Assembly (NCBI GenBank): GCA_016744375.1
Contig: JADGEM010000020.1
Span: forward strand, 1-63,568
Direction of reading: 5' to 3'
DNA from: Gammaproteobacteria bacterium
Lineage (GTDB): Bacteria > Pseudomonadota > Gammaproteobacteria > GRL18
Length of the DNA: 63,568 nt
Part shown: one piece after another, positions 1 to 8,276 of the stretch
Layout: every line of letters starts with the position of its first letter
How positions within the stretch are numbered: the stretch's first letter is position 1
Notes under the pieces: model-generated
The model's input: the letters and a program-made list of their open reading frames with translations, nothing else
The model's database searches: none
What the model was told of the DNA's origin: nothing
Translations under genes and position numbers: made by a program

Positions 1-97
1 GTAAATAACACTTCAAATCAGCTTGTTACAAACAAATTGTTAAAGAACATTGAGCAAAATAGTTCACTCTAGGGTGAGCTGTCGCTCTAAACTTTAG
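1..97 (-). repeat. Terminal inverted repeat, rRNA operon leader with boxA-like motif
   Basis: These 97 bases are an exact reverse complement of 63470-63566. Read on the minus strand, the copy holds TGTTCTTTAACAA (37-49), which matches the boxA antitermination element found before 16S rRNA genes of gammaproteobacteria. I infer that an rRNA operon lies just beyond the left end, transcribed leftwards. The repeat cuts into the cas5fv reading frame. Confidence 0.75.
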
Positions 98-547
98 TTC
101 AATAATAAATTGACATAATTCATCAAAATCCAAAGCAAGAACTCCCCAAAGCTCAGGAGAATAATCTGAGGAAAACATTTCATCATGTATTTTAATCATA
201 CCAGTGTATGAATTTTGATCAGTACTACCCGTAATATTACGGATATAGGTCATCTCACTATTTGTATGAGATGGACTATCTTTATACTTAATTAGTGACT
301 CAATTTCCTTGAAAAAATAATTTTTTTCATTTCTCGCTTGATAGAGTTTTCTTTGATCACCTATAAGACGATTTAAAATTCCCATAATGGTATCTAACGT
401 CACTTCACGCTGTATGAAATTCTCAGCTTTTCTTAAATTGGTCATTGAGCCAATAAATTTTCGGCCATTCTTTGGTAATGGTTTATTATTACTACCATCC
501 AAAAATGAATTCCGCCAAGATGATTCATATTTTATTAAAATTTTCAT
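26..547 (-). pseudogene. cas5fv: Truncated Cas5fv, type I-Fv CRISPR Cascade subunit (3' part missing)
   Basis: Cas5fv caps the 5' handle of the crRNA and recognises the PAM in the minimal I-Fv Cascade, which has no large subunit. The start ATG at 547 has AGGA eight bases upstream and lies ten bases after the cas7fv stop. About 150 codons look like Cas5fv (start [20 protein letters not shown], later [14 protein letters not shown] and [13 protein letters not shown]). The last 23 residues are read out of the terminal rRNA-leader repeat and are not Cas5-like. From memory the Shewanella putrefaciens protein is roughly twice this length. The break coincides with the repeat edge at base 97, so this is either a real rearrangement or a contig-end join. 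Confidence 0.8.
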
Positions 548-557
548 AAACATCATC

Positions 558-1505
558 CTACTTAGAATAAAAATAAGTGGCATAGCCTGTCTCTGGCTGT
601 TCTGAGATATCACTTTCATCACGTTTAATTCGCATCATTTTATTGCTATCATTATAATCAGCTGTTACTTCATCAACATACATATAAGATTTTGCTTGTC
701 GTATGGATAGTTCTGAAATAAGTACTAAAGTATATTCAACCAGTGCTTTAATGGCATCATCATTCAATAAAATACCCATTTCGCCTTCTTCAAAAATTGT
801 GCCTCTACGCACATAATTGGTATGGAAAGTAGCACCTGGATTTAAATCTTCATTGAGCGACTGAATAAAGTTTTGCACACCATGGGCAACATCTTCTCCC
901 TGCCCTTCTTTAATTTCCATAGCTTCACGATCAAATTTTTTATCCAGTGCAATAAACTGTAGTTGTTCAATACTTATTGAACCATATGAAGTGTACTCCG
1001 TATCTCCAAATGTTGTTTTTGAGAAGAAAGAAGAACTATCACGTTCACCTGCCTGACCAAATTGTTCAAAGTTACCATTTCCTAATTGATCAACAAAATC
1101 TTCCATCAATAATGGGCTGGTGCGTTTGTTTTGACTGGCAGGAACAACATAACCACGAATTAAACCTGTAATAGAAGCCAATATCTGTTGTAAATTATTC
1201 TTCTTTGCATAATGTATATCAAAAGCTTGCTCTCTAAAAAGGTGATGGCGAATACAGTTTTGACTGATATACAATGGTGTTTTTTTAAAATCTATATCAG
1301 TCGCTTCTTTTTTATATTGATAACCCGTATCTTCTTTCACTTTTCCTGTAAGATTTGTGTAACCTCGTAATTTTGGCAAAGTATGGTTATCTACGGTTTT
1401 ACCACCATCTCCGGTTAAAGTTGTTGGTCCATTCCAGTTCACAACACCATGTCCTAGTGCTTTGATTTTGAAGTCAACACTTTTTATTCCTGTTACTTTT
1501 TCCAT
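558..1505 (-). CDS. cas7fv: Cas7fv, backbone subunit of type I-Fv Cascade
   Basis: This 315-residue protein forms the helical filament that covers the crRNA spacer. It closely resembles my recollection of the Shewanella putrefaciens CN-32 I-Fv Cas7: it starts with [20 protein letters not shown] and contains [56 protein letters not shown] [17 protein letters not shown] and [11 protein letters not shown]. The length is normal for the family. It starts one base after the cas2-3 stop and is followed ten bases later by cas5fv, so all four cas genes form one leftward operon. No csy1 or csy2 (Cas8f, Cas5f) gene is present, which separates this from ordinary type I-F. Confidence 0.93.
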   Translation of the reverse strand: MEKVTGIKSVDFKIKALGHGVVNWNGPTTLTGDGGKTVDNHTLPKLRGYTNLTGKVKEDTGYQYKKEATDIDFKKTPLYISQNCIRHHLFREQAFDIHYAKKNNLQQILASITGLIRGYVVPASQNKRTSPLLMEDFVDQLGNGNFEQFGQAGERDSSSFFSKTTFGDTEYTSYGSISIEQLQFIALDKKFDREAMEIKEGQGEDVAHGVQNFIQSLNEDLNPGATFHTNYVRRGTIFEEGEMGILLNDDAIKALVEYTLVLISELSIRQAKSYMYVDEVTADYNDSNKMMRIKRDESDISEQPETGYATYFYSK

Positions 1506-1506
1506 T

Positions 1507-4452
1507 TTAATCTTCCTCTGGTTTTAGTTTATTAATAGAGATTGCACCAATAGGCTGTTTCTTGCCTATTGCATAATAAATTGCATAAGAATGTGGACTT
1601 TCATTCACCTGTTTCAGATCATCAGGTATATAGCTCAAATAGATAGGGGTTTCTAAGTTTCTTGCTTCATTCAATGTAAAGCTATCTTTATAAGATTTTT
1701 TCACATCCTTAATATTATGATGCTTTTTAACCATGAAACCCAATAAGTCTTGTTTACTATCTCCATAGCCACAAATAAGCTCTACAGAAGCAGTTAAACT
1801 ACCTCCCATATTGTTTTCCTCACAGGCATAGTCATTTGGAAAATCAAGTTTACCTTGCCCATTTATGTTGCATAGGGCCATTTGTACAAAGCGATTATCA
1901 CCGCGTAAAGAACTCTTTGAAATTTTTACTTTACTATCCTTAGGTTTTTTTCTGTTGGGAAATGAGATTGGATCAATTAATTTATTACTAATGACCTGAA
2001 CACTCTTTTTTAAAGCACTAATCAAATCTTGTTCCACAGCATCACGGCATTTCTGATCCTCATAAAAATCTTGATACCACTGATAAATTTGTGTAAGCGT
2101 TACAGTATCTTCTGATAGCTTATCCAATAAAAATTCACGCCATACTTTTGCACTTTGAAAACTCTGAAGCTGGCTTAGAAATCTGGCGCAAGCACCTATT
2201 TGCTTCCCTGTATCTGAAATAGTCTCTGGTACAGCAGTGACATATAAGTTTACCTTTTGGTTTTCTCCAAAACGATCCAGACGCCCTAAGCGCTGCAACC
2301 AATTTTCTGCATTGGTAAACTCGGTGATCATTTGATCACTTGTGATATTAAGTGATGCCTGAACAATCGGCCCCGCACGCAATACATGATATTTATTGCT
2401 TCCATCACGTTTAAAACTATCAAACACTTGATCAAAGAGTTCTTTTCTATCTGAAGTCTTAAATTTTGAATGAATTAGTATGGCATTCTCACTGCTCTGA
2501 TTCTTGATAAAGCTTTGTTGTGCCGTTATTGCCGTATTACTAATAACAAAAGTATTATCTGACAGAGCTTGATATAGGGGGTTAGTATCATCTTGCTTGC
2601 TCTCATCAAAGTCTGTGAATTGAATTTTGTATTGGCTCTGGTTAAAACTATCAGTACCAATGATATTTTCACTATCAATTTCCAATAATTCTTCAACAAA
2701 ATAATAATTAGGAGTAGCTGATACGAGCAGAGTATTTGCTTTTTCTTTTTGCAGTTTTTTACATTCTACCAATTCGGCAAAAAATAAGTTGAACGCTGGC
2801 ATGGTGATATATTCATGGTACTCATCAAACACTACATGGGCATTCATATAATGAACCAAGGTAGTTACACTATTATGAGTGATAATGGAATTAGTAATTT
2901 GATCTATCGTTGTGATCACAATATCACCTGAAAATTCTTTTCCCTCAGGGGTCTCAGCTGGATCATCCCCATATTGATAAAGCAATTTAAATTCACCTGT
3001 ATTAATTTCAATTTTAGTATCAGGCAAATAATCAGAATCAGTTAAGTCATTGATTAACCCTTGGCATACTTGCACTCGTGGGCAAATCCAAATGATCTTT
3101 TTAGCATTAGTTTTAGCAGCCCATTCCAAGGCAATTTTTGTCTTACCACATCCAGCAGGCCCATTTAAAATTTTAACAGCACTTTGCCCCTCTTCTTTCT
3201 CTGCTAAATTTAGCACAGCTTCAGCTTGTTGCTTGTTCCGTTCACTGTCAGGAAAGCGTTGTATAAACCTATCAATGCAGGACTCTAAGTCTCGCTTCAA
3301 TCCACGTTCTTCTAACAAAGCTGTTTCAAACAAAATATCTAGTGTTGATTCTTCTATATAATCATCTAATGCCTTACTACTCAGAGCTGAAACTAAACGA
3401 TCTGCAGTCACTACAGCAGTGCGAGCAAGGTTATTTTTTGCATTCTCTTTTATGTATATCAAATATTCGCTAATATCATCATCAGATTCTGAATATCGCT
3501 TGTACATTGGTAAATTTGTGTCATCCAATTCATAAATTCTATCTTCATCTGCTTTATTTAGGAAACCTTCGAGTAATAAGGGTTCGTCAGAAAAATATGA
3601 CTTTGAAATTAAATTTACACTTGCAACAATTTTTTTAAATATCTCCGTAATCGCAGAGAATTCTGAATGCCCAATATTTTTCTTTAAATTTTTATATACT
3701 GCATCAAGCTTCCTAAATTCTATTTTCCGAATGGGTTTTGCATGATGCCAATAGAGTACATGCTTTATTCTTTTTTTATTTTCTTTATTGACTATTTGTT
3801 TATACTCGCCATCATCCATTAAATGATACAGCAGCATTGAAATCTCATTATGTCTGGGATGCTTTTCAAATGAAAATTTTCCTGTCTTCTTAATGTGCTC
3901 ACCTTCATCCGGCAGCTCTCCAAGTATTTTCTTTTTTGTTTTTTCAATAATCCAAGTTTGAAAAGCGGGATCAATCTTACCAATATCATGCAGACAACCT
4001 GCGATAAATACCGTCATTGCAAGTTTTTCATCATCAATAAAATGTTTAATTATTTGATAAGCAACATAACCCACTGCAAATAAATGCTGATCAAGTGATT
4101 GCCTCTTTGTATTTGCATAATATTTTTTAATATCCACACTAATTTCATCCATTTGTAATATATTTTCTTTCTGCGTACTATTCACCGGCACCACACCCTG
4201 CCCATCAAACTTATCCTTATTCCCCACCACCCATAAAAACTGCGAACGACTGCGACTTCTGATCCAGTGACAGGAAACCGCTGTATTTTTTGACGCCGTT
4301 TGCCTGAGCATTTTTTTAACTGTGTTTAAACCATCATTGGTGATCACCGTCTGCCAGGCATTATCACCAATGCGATTGGCGAAGGCATCCAGTACCCGGC
4401 GGGTTTTCTTGAGGGAGTTTTTTTCACATTGGGAAACAAAAGTGACCATCAT
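1507..4452 (-). CDS. cas2-3: Cas2-Cas3 fusion nuclease-helicase, type I-F
   Basis: This 981-residue protein both supports spacer integration (Cas2 part) and degrades target DNA (Cas3 part). Residues 1 to about 95 are the Cas2-like domain. The HD nuclease follows, with a conserved His near residue 123 and [10 protein letters not shown] near 150. The helicase has Walker [10 protein letters not shown] near 434, a DEYH Walker B box near 541, motif III VSATP near 580 and motif [12 protein letters not shown] near 724. The Cas2-Cas3 fusion is diagnostic of type I-F. The start overlaps the end of cas1 by four bases (ATGA), which indicates translational coupling. All key motifs are intact. Confidence 0.95.
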   Translation of the reverse strand: MMVTFVSQCEKNSLKKTRRVLDAFANRIGDNAWQTVITNDGLNTVKKMLRQTASKNTAVSCHWIRSRSRSQFLWVVGNKDKFDGQGVVPVNSTQKENILQMDEISVDIKKYYANTKRQSLDQHLFAVGYVAYQIIKHFIDDEKLAMTVFIAGCLHDIGKIDPAFQTWIIEKTKKKILGELPDEGEHIKKTGKFSFEKHPRHNEISMLLYHLMDDGEYKQIVNKENKKRIKHVLYWHHAKPIRKIEFRKLDAVYKNLKKNIGHSEFSAITEIFKKIVASVNLISKSYFSDEPLLLEGFLNKADEDRIYELDDTNLPMYKRYSESDDDISEYLIYIKENAKNNLARTAVVTADRLVSALSSKALDDYIEESTLDILFETALLEERGLKRDLESCIDRFIQRFPDSERNKQQAEAVLNLAEKEEGQSAVKILNGPAGCGKTKIALEWAAKTNAKKIIWICPRVQVCQGLINDLTDSDYLPDTKIEINTGEFKLLYQYGDDPAETPEGKEFSGDIVITTIDQITNSIITHNSVTTLVHYMNAHVVFDEYHEYITMPAFNLFFAELVECKKLQKEKANTLLVSATPNYYFVEELLEIDSENIIGTDSFNQSQYKIQFTDFDESKQDDTNPLYQALSDNTFVISNTAITAQQSFIKNQSSENAILIHSKFKTSDRKELFDQVFDSFKRDGSNKYHVLRAGPIVQASLNITSDQMITEFTNAENWLQRLGRLDRFGENQKVNLYVTAVPETISDTGKQIGACARFLSQLQSFQSAKVWREFLLDKLSEDTVTLTQIYQWYQDFYEDQKCRDAVEQDLISALKKSVQVISNKLIDPISFPNRKKPKDSKVKISKSSLRGDNRFVQMALCNINGQGKLDFPNDYACEENNMGGSLTASVELICGYGDSKQDLLGFMVKKHHNIKDVKKSYKDSFTLNEARNLETPIYLSYIPDDLKQVNESPHSYAIYYAIGKKQPIGAISINKLKPEED

Positions 4453-5420
4453 GAGACAGCTTCCTCTTCAGGTTTCCCTTGCAGGGCAATCGCTTTAACC
4501 TGCTCAAACATGTAGTCCAGTGATTTATGATCGGTAAAAGCTTGCAGGCATTGCTGACGGAATTCCTGTTCTGTGGCCTTTTCTTTAGCACACACAAAGG
4601 CCCAGGGCAGGATGATGGCATCTTTAATCAGATCAGCTACATCAAAGACTAATGCACCACGCCGTGTTTTACCATGCATCACGGCAAAACCATGAGGTAT
4701 TCCTAAGACCCATAGCGTGGTTGCTGCCAGACCATAGGCCAGATAATTACCATGGTTTAAAAAGGCATTGGCATTATCTGTGGCTTCTCGCTGGCGGGTA
4801 AAATCACCCATTTTGGTTTGGTTAGCAGCAAATTTATAGAGTGTTTTTGTTAATTGTGCTTCAGTTAATAGCAGATCAGATGATTTTTGGGCCAAATCTG
4901 TTTTTTCGCTAAAGCGTTTAAATGCGGCTTCAAGACCTGCATCGCCTGTATTAAATCCTTCTTGTTTTAAATCTCTATCTTTAGCCCAGACTTGTTTCAG
5001 GTATTCCATACGAGCATGTTGAAATTGTTTCGCCGCTTGCAGTCGCCAGTCATCATCAAACCAGGAAGATAACCAACCTTGCAAATATTGAGTGGGGCGA
5101 TATTCACTTTGAGAGGTCATCCACTCAATTTCATTACTCATATAAAGCGGTGTGCCGCCACCACCACAAAAACCAATCAGAACACCTGCCTGAGCAAGCA
5201 TACGTACTGCGGCCTGAGTGATGGAAGTACCTGTTCCCAGTAAAATCACGGTGGTATTAGCAATGGGAATATTCCAATATTGTTTTTCTTTTTTTGCCTC
5301 CGTCAGATAAAGTACCCGGCCATCTTTTTGCATGACTCGACAGTGTTCGAGATAATATAAATTAGCTCGCTTGGAATGTAAGATTGTTTTTAAATCTGAA
5401 GGTGAGAAATCTTTCATCAT
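4449..5420 (-). CDS. cas1: CRISPR-associated endonuclease Cas1, type I-F
   Basis: Cas1 (323 residues) is the integrase that inserts new spacers, working with the Cas2 domain of the downstream cas2-3 product. The N-terminal beta domain runs to about residue 110. The catalytic alpha domain contains HGNYLAYGLAATTLWVLGIP, the His-bearing GFAVMHGKTRRGALVFDVAD and an Asp in FDVADLIKDA, matching the Glu-His-Asp metal site of Cas1. It is the first gene of the leftward cas operon. Two adjacent ATG codons occur at 5420 and 5417; either could start the protein. The 170-base divergent region to the WYL regulator probably holds its promoter. Confidence 0.95.
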   Translation of the reverse strand: MMKDFSPSDLKTILHSKRANLYYLEHCRVMQKDGRVLYLTEAKKEKQYWNIPIANTTVILLGTGTSITQAAVRMLAQAGVLIGFCGGGGTPLYMSNEIEWMTSQSEYRPTQYLQGWLSSWFDDDWRLQAAKQFQHARMEYLKQVWAKDRDLKQEGFNTGDAGLEAAFKRFSEKTDLAQKSSDLLLTEAQLTKTLYKFAANQTKMGDFTRQREATDNANAFLNHGNYLAYGLAATTLWVLGIPHGFAVMHGKTRRGALVFDVADLIKDAIILPWAFVCAKEKATEQEFRQQCLQAFTDHKSLDYMFEQVKAIALQGKPEEEAVS

Positions 5421-5479
5421 ATAGTTCTCATTGATATTTCAAAATTACCGCCTTTGCTTTAATACTAAATTTGTTTACA

Positions 5480-5508
5480 TTGACTTTACTTCTGACAATC
5501 AGCATACT
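5480..5508 (+). promoter_or_regulatory. Candidate sigma70 promoter of the WYL regulator gene
   Basis: TTGACT (5480-5485) and CATACT (5503-5508) are separated by 17 bases, a good sigma70 arrangement. Transcription would start near 5515, just before the palindrome at 5523-5547. It is a prediction from sequence only. Confidence 0.5.
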
Positions 5509-5522
5509 ACCTTACAAAAGAC

Positions 5523-5547
5523 ATGTATATAGTGAATACATATACAT
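5523..5547. promoter_or_regulatory. Operator-like inverted repeat in the cas1-wyl intergenic region
   Basis: ATGTATAT (5523-5530) and ATATACAT (5540-5547) are perfect inverted arms with a nine-base spacer. The site lies between the predicted regulator promoter and its ATG at 5590. WYL regulators of the BrxR/CapW type bind such palindromes and repress their own gene, so autoregulation is a reasonable inference. Whether it also controls cas1 is unknown. Confidence 0.5.
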
Positions 5548-5589
5548 ATCGCTTTTTCAGGCAGGTACTTCACCTCAACAGGATTTTTT

Positions 5590-6465
5590 ATGGCACGCCC
5601 TGGCGCAAACAAACAATGGCCTTTTCGTTGGGATTTGTTACTACGTTATCGCTTGATTGAAATTATTGCACTCTGGGAAGGACGGCTGACAACCAATGCA
5701 TTAATGACTGCCTTTGGCATTGGGCGGCAACAGGCCTCTAAAGATATTAATTATTATATTCGAGATATCGGCATGGGAAATCTGGAGTATGACAAACAAT
5801 TAAAAGGCTATAAACCAAGCAGCAATTTCAAACCGGTTTTAACTTCAGGGGCTGTCAATGAATATTTACACTTACTCAATAGCCGTCGAGATCTGATCAG
5901 CCATTTTGCTTATTTAGACATTCAACAAGCCAATACCGAAGTCATCTATCCACTCAATCGTGAGGTGAAGGCACATTTTATACGCCCCGTTATTCAAGCG
6001 TCTCGTGAGCAAACCCGTATTGAGATTGAATATCTATCCATTACCTCCAGTCGATCTGAAAATCGGGTTATCACTCCCCATACTTTGGTTTATTCTGGTT
6101 ATCGCTGGCATATTCGGGCACATTGTGAAAAGCATAATGACTACCGGGATTTTGTCTTATCTCGATTCGATAATATTCCCGAGCCTGTTTCACCCTCTGA
6201 AAATGGCATAACAAATGATATTGCCTGGAATACTCAGTTAACTTTAAGGATAGTGCCTGATCCCAGACTGACCGAATTTCAACAAATAATCATCGAGCGT
6301 GATTATGGTATGGTCAATGGTGCACTGGAAATATCCACCCGGGCAGCTCTGGCCACGTATTATTTGCAATATCTTCGCATTGATCATGCCACACCCAGAG
6401 AGAACCCCGAGGCTCAACAACTTATCCTTGAAAATATTGAGCAGATTAAACCCTGGCTATTTTAA
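5590..6465 (+). CDS. WYL-domain transcriptional regulator (BrxR/CapW-like)
   Basis: This 291-residue protein has an N-terminal winged helix-turn-helix (about 15-80; LTTNALMTAFGIGRQQASKD), a central WYL domain (about 130-200; TRIEIEYLSITS, PHTLVYSGYRWHIRAHC, YRDFVLSRF) and a C-terminal extension (about 205-291). This is the layout of the BrxR/CapW repressors that guard BREX, CBASS and some CRISPR loci; WYL domains are thought to sense nucleic acid or nucleotide ligands. AGGA lies six to seven bases before the ATG. It is divergent from cas1 and separate from xseA downstream by 55 bases. Control of the cas operon is inferred from position only. Confidence 0.85.
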   Translation: MARPGANKQWPFRWDLLLRYRLIEIIALWEGRLTTNALMTAFGIGRQQASKDINYYIRDIGMGNLEYDKQLKGYKPSSNFKPVLTSGAVNEYLHLLNSRRDLISHFAYLDIQQANTEVIYPLNREVKAHFIRPVIQASREQTRIEIEYLSITSSRSENRVITPHTLVYSGYRWHIRAHCEKHNDYRDFVLSRFDNIPEPVSPSENGITNDIAWNTQLTLRIVPDPRLTEFQQIIIERDYGMVNGALEISTRAALATYYLQYLRIDHATPRENPEAQQLILENIEQIKPWLF

Positions 6466-6520
6466 CTCATCCCGTTTCTAAGGTATGATGCTCGCAGATC
6501 AGCACCATAAAAAATAAAAT

Positions 6521-7888
6521 ATGATAAGTAAAAGTACTGAAATTAAAGTTCTGTCCGTCTCCGATTTCACCCGTAATGTCAAAAGTGTGCTTGAATATAA
6601 TTTCCCCGGAGTATGGGTTTCCGGGGAAATTTCCAATCTGGCAAGACCTCGTTCCGGACACTGGTATTTTACGCTTAAGGATGATCGGAGCCAGGTACGT
6701 TGTGCCATGTTCCGCCAAAACAACCAGCGGCTGACTTTTGCGCCCACAGAGGGCATGCAGGTTTTAGTGAAAGCCCGAGTGAGTCTTTATGAGGCTCGGG
6801 GTGACTTTCAGCTGATTGTAGACACCATGGAAGATGCAGGCATCGGTGCCTTGCAGCGTGCTTATGAGCAACTTAAGCAAAAGCTGCAGGAGCAGGGACT
6901 ATTTGATCCTCAGCACAAAAAAGAGCTGCCTGAAGTACCCCGCTGTGTGGGCATTATCACCTCACCCACCGGAGCAGCACTACACGATATTTTAAATGTT
7001 CTCAAACGCCGCTTCCCTGCCCTGCCGGTTATTATTTATCCAACCCAAGTTCAGGGAGCTGATGCCCCTGAGCAATTATGTCAGGCCGTAGAGCTGGCTC
7101 AGGAGCATGACCAGTGTGATGTTTTAATCATTGGTCGCGGAGGTGGCTCCCTTGAAGACCTCTGGGCTTTCAATGACGAAAAGCTGGCGGTTACTATTTA
7201 TAACTGTCCTGTCCCGGTTATCAGCTCTGTGGGCCATGAAGTTGATTTTACGATTTGTGATTTTGTTGCTGATGTTCGAGCCGCAACCCCTTCTGCTGCT
7301 GCAGAACTGGTCAGCCCAGACCGGGAAGAGTGGTTCAACTGGCTGACAGCCATCGAAAAGCAGCTCGGGGCTCAAATAAATCGCACTCTTTTGGCACTGC
7401 AACAGCAATTACAGTGGCAATATAAACAACTCAAACACCCAGGGCGTTATCTGGATGACGTAACTCAGCGCATTGATGAGTTGTCTGCACGTATGGAACA
7501 ACACCTGAAACTGCAATTGCAGTCTCGTCAGGAAAAAACACGCACCCTTGAGGCCCGTTTACAACAGCACTCTCCTGAGCACCAACTCAAGTTACAGCAA
7601 ACCAGGCTGAATTACTTACAACAGCGATTGCAACAAAATCAGCGATCTTATCTCGAACAATTACAGCAAAAAATCGCTTCTCTGGCTTTAGGCATGGATG
7701 CATTCAGTCCCCTGGCTACCCTTGGAAGGGGCTATAGCCTGGTGAAAAGTGAACAGAATGAATTAGTTAAGTCGGCCAGGCAATTGACCAGGGGACAGCA
7801 GGTTAATGTTCTCTTTTCTGAGTCTCAGGCTCTCATGACAGTTGATAAGGTTGAAACACATCAGCAACACTCTGTAGAAAAAGACTGA
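6521..7888 (+). CDS. xseA: Exodeoxyribonuclease VII large subunit
   Basis: XseA (455 residues, normal length) is the catalytic subunit of exonuclease VII, which degrades single-stranded DNA from both ends to oligonucleotides. The N-terminal OB fold (about 8-105; FPGVWVSGEISNLARPRSGH, YFTLKDD) is followed by the nuclease domain (PRCVGIITSPTGAALHDI, LIIGRGGGSLEDLWAFNDE, SSVGHEVDFTICDFVADVRA) and a long Gln-rich coiled coil that binds XseB. It ends with the typical LGRGYSLV segment. No xseB gene is nearby. It is followed by a long regulatory region for nrdJa. Confidence 0.96.
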   Translation: MISKSTEIKVLSVSDFTRNVKSVLEYNFPGVWVSGEISNLARPRSGHWYFTLKDDRSQVRCAMFRQNNQRLTFAPTEGMQVLVKARVSLYEARGDFQLIVDTMEDAGIGALQRAYEQLKQKLQEQGLFDPQHKKELPEVPRCVGIITSPTGAALHDILNVLKRRFPALPVIIYPTQVQGADAPEQLCQAVELAQEHDQCDVLIIGRGGGSLEDLWAFNDEKLAVTIYNCPVPVISSVGHEVDFTICDFVADVRAATPSAAAELVSPDREEWFNWLTAIEKQLGAQINRTLLALQQQLQWQYKQLKHPGRYLDDVTQRIDELSARMEQHLKLQLQSRQEKTRTLEARLQQHSPEHQLKLQQTRLNYLQQRLQQNQRSYLEQLQQKIASLALGMDAFSPLATLGRGYSLVKSEQNELVKSARQLTRGQQVNVLFSESQALMTVDKVETHQQHSVEKD

Positions 7889-8051
7889 TTCGATTAATCT
7901 GATTAAAATTTGTACTATTTCTCTTTTTTTGGTCAAACACCCCATAATTTACTAATATACTAAATTATTCCAAATCCCTTGCCCTGTTTAGGGTTGCAAA
8001 ATGTCCACATTATTTGTTATAAAAAAGTGGTTTTTTTTATTATAAAAACAC
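7889..8051. other. Non-coding region between xseA and the nrdJ promoter
   Basis: This very AT-rich stretch has no convincing reading frame. It includes an AAGTG/CACTT imperfect stem around long T and A runs near 8024-8053, which might end xseA transcription, but the structure is weak. I see no B12 riboswitch box here or in the leader up to 8276. Confidence 0.4.
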
Positions 8052-8080
8052 TTGACCTCAGGGTTTTAAAAAACTACGAT
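8052..8080 (+). promoter_or_regulatory. Candidate sigma70 promoter of nrdJa
   Basis: TTGACC (8052-8057) and TACGAT (8075-8080) are 17 bases apart. A start near 8087 would place the NrdR boxes at once downstream, fitting repression, and would leave an untranslated leader of about 190 bases. Confidence 0.5.
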
Positions 8081-8092
8081 TTGCACATAAGA

Positions 8093-8139
8093 ACACAATA
8101 TCTTGTGTTTTGAAATGCAAAAAACACAAGATAACTGCT
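8093..8139 (+). promoter_or_regulatory. NrdR box pair upstream of class II ribonucleotide reductase
   Basis: ACACAATATCTTGTGT (8093-8108) fits the NrdR consensus closely. A weaker second box, ACACAAGATAACTGCT (8124-8139), starts 31 bases later, which is three helical turns, the usual spacing for a NrdR box pair. NrdR is the ATP/dATP-sensing repressor of ribonucleotide reductase genes. The nrdR gene is not in the window. Confidence 0.75.
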
Positions 8140-8276
8140 AATTACTAAAAAAACAAAAGTTTTCAGGATGTTAGCAGGGACTTGTTTTACAACACTTTAG
8201 ATTTGTTGACGACTGTCTATAAAATCAAATTACTGACACTTACTTTGTCAACCATACAAACTGGGGATTTTAATTA

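Noticed and set aside
1..97. Terminal inverted repeat of a large transposon
   Set aside because: The repeat contains a boxA-like rRNA leader motif and is flanked inside by core genes such as hisS, secD and iscS, so a transposon is unlikely.
5471..5656. 61-codon frame overlapping the WYL gene start
   Set aside because: It lies in the promoter/operator region and runs into the real gene in another frame.
1..6465. CRISPR array near the cas operon
   Set aside because: I saw no series of 28-base repeats with spacers on either side of the cas genes or elsewhere; the array must be beyond the left end or lost.
7889..8276. B12 riboswitch before nrdJa
   Set aside because: No conserved B12 box (GCCACTG type) is present; the NrdR boxes explain the control region.
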